Source: Flavobacteriales bacterium (lineage in GTDB: Bacteria; Bacteroidota; Bacteroidia; Flavobacteriales_D; Crocinitomicaceae). Taken from it: a stretch of 15,847 nt of DNA. The stretch lies in the NCBI GenBank assembly GCA_018665005.1, contig JABJEE010000137.1, positions 1-15,847 on the forward strand. The letters run 5' to 3'. The translations under genes were made by a program, and so were the position numbers. Below the pieces are notes generated by a model. That model saw nothing but the letters and a program-made list of their open reading frames with translations, did no database searches and was not told the origin of the DNA. This document shows positions 14,123-15,847 of the stretch, one piece after another (position 1 is the stretch's first letter; each line of letters begins with the position of its first letter).

Positions 14123-14857
14123 TCATTTTTTTGTCCATTCGTACATAAGAATTGAAGCAGCAACGGAAACGTTTAAAGATTCTGCTCCGCCATGGCCTGG
14201 TATTTTGACCGGATTATTGCAGAATTTTTCCAAAGACTTAGATATTCCTTTACCTTCATTACCAAGCATAATCGCATTTGATTTTTTCATGCTATCGTCT
14301 TTTAATGGCTCGCCATCAAGAAGAGCACCTGTTACATTATACTCTGTATGTTCAAGAAATGAAGTAAGTTCTTTGTAATGGACTGTAACCCTCAAAAAGC
14401 TTCCCATGGAAGCTTGAAGTGTTTTTGAATTGAAAACATCAGCACATTCTGGTGAGCAAACAATTTGTTCTATTCCAAACCAATCAGCCGTTCTTATTAT
14501 AGTGCCCAAATTTCCAGGATCTTGAATATTTTCAAGAATAAGAAACTTCTTCTCTGAATTAAATGAAATGATCGAGGGTTTATTTATTACAATAAGCAGC
14601 TTGTTTGGTGTTTTAAGCCGACTCACTCTTTCAAATTCTTTTGATGATAAAATGAAGCTCCTGTCACGAAGGTTTTTGGGAACAAGATTTTCGACCTCAG
14701 CAATACATCCAATGAGGCCAATATCATCAGGTATTGAACGCATACATTCTTTTCCGATCTTCTCTCCTTCAATAATAAAACAGTCCTCTTTATCACGGTT
14801 CTTTTTCAATTGTAGACTTTTTATCCACTTTAACTTTTGAATTGAGATTTTTTCCAC
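14123..14857 (-). CDS. SpoU/TrmH family RNA 2'-O-methyltransferase
   Basis: A 244-residue SPOUT-class enzyme transferring methyl from S-adenosylmethionine to a ribose 2'-hydroxyl of tRNA or rRNA. An N-terminal substrate-binding domain (KIKWIKSLQLKKNR-like start, then DCFIIEGEK at 25-33) is followed by the trefoil-knot domain. Motif 1 is NIQDPGNLGTIIRTAD (110-125, with Asn116 and Arg122), motif 2 IMLGNEGKGIS (196-206) and motif 3 IPGHGGAESLNVSVAASI (219-236). The arrangement matches RlmB/TrmH-like proteins; the exact nucleotide is not predictable. The start is GTG; the next ATG (residue 39) would delete the conserved N-terminal domain. It is divergent from the tamL-like gene with only 29 bases between the start codons, a neighbourhood I recall as common in Bacteroidota. 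Confidence 0.92.
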   Translation of the reverse strand: MEKISIQKLKWIKSLQLKKNRDKEDCFIIEGEKIGKECMRSIPDDIGLIGCIAEVENLVPKNLRDRSFILSSKEFERVSRLKTPNKLLIVINKPSIISFNSEKKFLILENIQDPGNLGTIIRTADWFGIEQIVCSPECADVFNSKTLQASMGSFLRVTVHYKELTSFLEHTEYNVTGALLDGEPLKDDSMKKSNAIMLGNEGKGISKSLEKFCNNPVKIPGHGGAESLNVSVAASILMYEWTKK

Positions 14858-14868
14858 CTGATTATAAT

Positions 14869-14876
14869 TATTTTTG
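14869..14876 (+). promoter_or_regulatory. TAnnTTTG -7 box for the tamL-like gene
   Basis: TATTTTTG is an exact TAnnTTTG match in the 29-base gap between the two divergent start codons. A TTG at 14842-14844 could serve as -33 element but the 24-base spacer is slightly long. The predicted transcription start, near 14882, is only about five bases before the ATG at 14887, implying a very short leader. Confidence 0.38.
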
Positions 14877-14886
14877 TACTGTTCTA

Positions 14887-15847
14887 ATGGTGAAGATAAA
14901 TAAACTTTGGTTTTGTGTGATATGTATTTCTATATGTGTTACATCATGCAACATAACAAAAAATGTTCCTGAAGGATATTTTTTAATGAACTCGAATAAA
15001 ATTATTGTTCAAGAAAAAGTACCCTTCAAGGATGATTTGACTGATATATTGAAGTTGAAGCCAAATCAAAGGATTTTAGGGTTAAGATTGAAGCTTCGAG
15101 TATATAACGCTATTGATTCTGCTAAACTTACGGAGAAGCGCATAAAGGTCAATCAAAAATTCAAGTTAAAGCTTCAAAAGAAAAAGGATAAATATTCAAG
15201 AATCAATCAAAAGAGAATTGAAAGGGCAAAACGAAAGGGTAAAGATTTTTATACCGAGAAAATAATTAAAGACTCGGTCAACAATGATCTTCTTTTTAGG
15301 GAACGAATGAAGTATAAATTTGGAGAAGACCCAAAGGTTTTTGACTCTACGACTTTTAATAAAGCAAGTGTGCAAATCAATAATTACCTCAGAAAACGCG
15401 GTTATTATATTCCAAAACTCATTAGCACGGTAGTTTATGATAGCTCAAACAGAAAGGCTGATGTCCTCTATGAACTGGTTTTGGGATCTGTTTTTAAAAT
15501 TGATTCTGTTTTTTATTCAGGAGATCCTTTGATGATGAGAAATCATTCGGTTTATTTAAGGAATAGGCTAGACGATGGAGGAGAACATCCACTAATTGGT
15601 CGTCCTTTTGATGTGGATATCCTTGATGCTCACAGACAAGATTTTGCAAAGGATAGACGAAATCATGCGTACTATAAATACTCAGCATCAAGTATCGATT
15701 TTGTAGCTGATACATCTTATAAAACAATGAGTGTCACATTAAACATGAAGTTTAATGAGCAAATGGTTCCGTTTAGCGACAATAGTGATAGCCTTGTTGT
15801 TAGACCGTATTTGTACACAAAAATAAACAAGGTGTATTTTCATTTGA
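14887..15847 (+). CDS. tamL: TamL-like outer-membrane lipoprotein, BamA/TamA superfamily (3' truncated)
   Basis: An open frame of 320 codons runs off the right end without a stop. The product begins with a lipoprotein signal peptide (hydrophobic 7-19, lipobox VTSC with Cys21) followed by NITKNVPEGYFLM, the usual start of Bacteroidota TamL lipoproteins. These are the TamA-like partners of TamB in envelope biogenesis. Residues 81-125 are strongly basic (many Lys and Arg), and KFGEDPKVFDSTTFNKASV with INNYLRKRGYY (about 144-174) resembles the first POTRA-like repeat, in which a helix precedes a strand. The C-terminal 16-stranded barrel is outside the window. The family assignment rests on the lipobox-NVPEGY start, the POTRA-like pattern and the divergent SpoU neighbour. 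Cys21 would be lipid-modified, the feature that separates TamL from TamA. Confidence 0.85.
   Translation, partial: MVKINKLWFCVICISICVTSCNITKNVPEGYFLMNSNKIIVQEKVPFKDDLTDILKLKPNQRILGLRLKLRVYNAIDSAKLTEKRIKVNQKFKLKLQKKKDKYSRINQKRIERAKRKGKDFYTEKIIKDSVNNDLLFRERMKYKFGEDPKVFDSTTFNKASVQINNYLRKRGYYIPKLISTVVYDSSNRKADVLYELVLGSVFKIDSVFYSGDPLMMRNHSVYLRNRLDDGGEHPLIGRPFDVDILDAHRQDFAKDRRNHAYYKYSASSIDFVADTSYKTMSVTLNMKFNEQMVPFSDNSDSLVVRPYLYTKINKVYFHL

Noticed and set aside
15494..15727. Open frame of 77 codons on the minus strand
   Set aside because: It is the antisense shadow of the continuous tamL-like frame that runs from 14887 to the end of the window.

Overview
The window looks like chromosomal DNA of a low-GC member of the Bacteroidota. 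The signs are: a TamL-type BamA-superfamily lipoprotein diverging from a SpoU methyltransferase, a GWxTD-domain secreted protein, a GH92 alpha-mannosidase, a ribosomal protein bS16 with a long Glu/Ala/Pro tail, TAnnTTTG promoter boxes typical of this phylum, A/T-rich leaders without strong Shine-Dalgarno sequences, and frequent non-ATG starts. I cannot place it to genus. There are no tRNA or rRNA genes, insertion sequences, CRISPR arrays or phage genes, and coding density is very high; the largest gap is 128 bases.

Layout from left to right. (1) The 3' end of rpsP (bS16) carrying a tandem 27-base repeat, followed by rimM: a translation and ribosome-maturation pair. (2) On the minus strand, a GH3 lipoprotein related to NagZ, then a YdjM/DUF457 membrane hydrolase preceded by a small secreted protein. 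(3) A compact plus-strand operon of four genes (3541-7017): AAC(3)-fold N-acetyltransferase, NodB-like polysaccharide deacetylase, FemAB/GNAT-like acyltransferase and FabG-like SDR. Junctions are -25, -4 or +2 nt, and the operon begins at a palindromic hairpin beside a TAnnTTTG box. (4) On the minus strand, head-on to that operon with a 2-nt gap, a run transcribed from 14857 down to 7020: SpoU RNA methyltransferase, RadD-like SF2 helicase, GWxTD protein, GT2 glycosyltransferase, GH92 alpha-mannosidase with C-terminal accessory domains. The last three are packed as tightly as an operon can be. (5) A truncated tamL gene running off the right end on the plus strand.

The most interesting parts are the two envelope-carbohydrate modules. 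The four-gene operon holds deacetylation, N-acylation and ketoreduction chemistry but no glycosyltransferase, flippase or polymerase. It is therefore more likely to tailor a sugar or surface molecule made elsewhere than to build one; this is inference. The GWxTD-GT2-GH92 module couples a cytoplasmic glycosyltransferase to a secreted mannosidase and a secreted protein of unknown function, without the SusC/SusD pair expected of a polysaccharide-utilisation locus. That hints at glycan maturation or self-glycan turnover rather than feeding. Nothing here is proven to be a new system.
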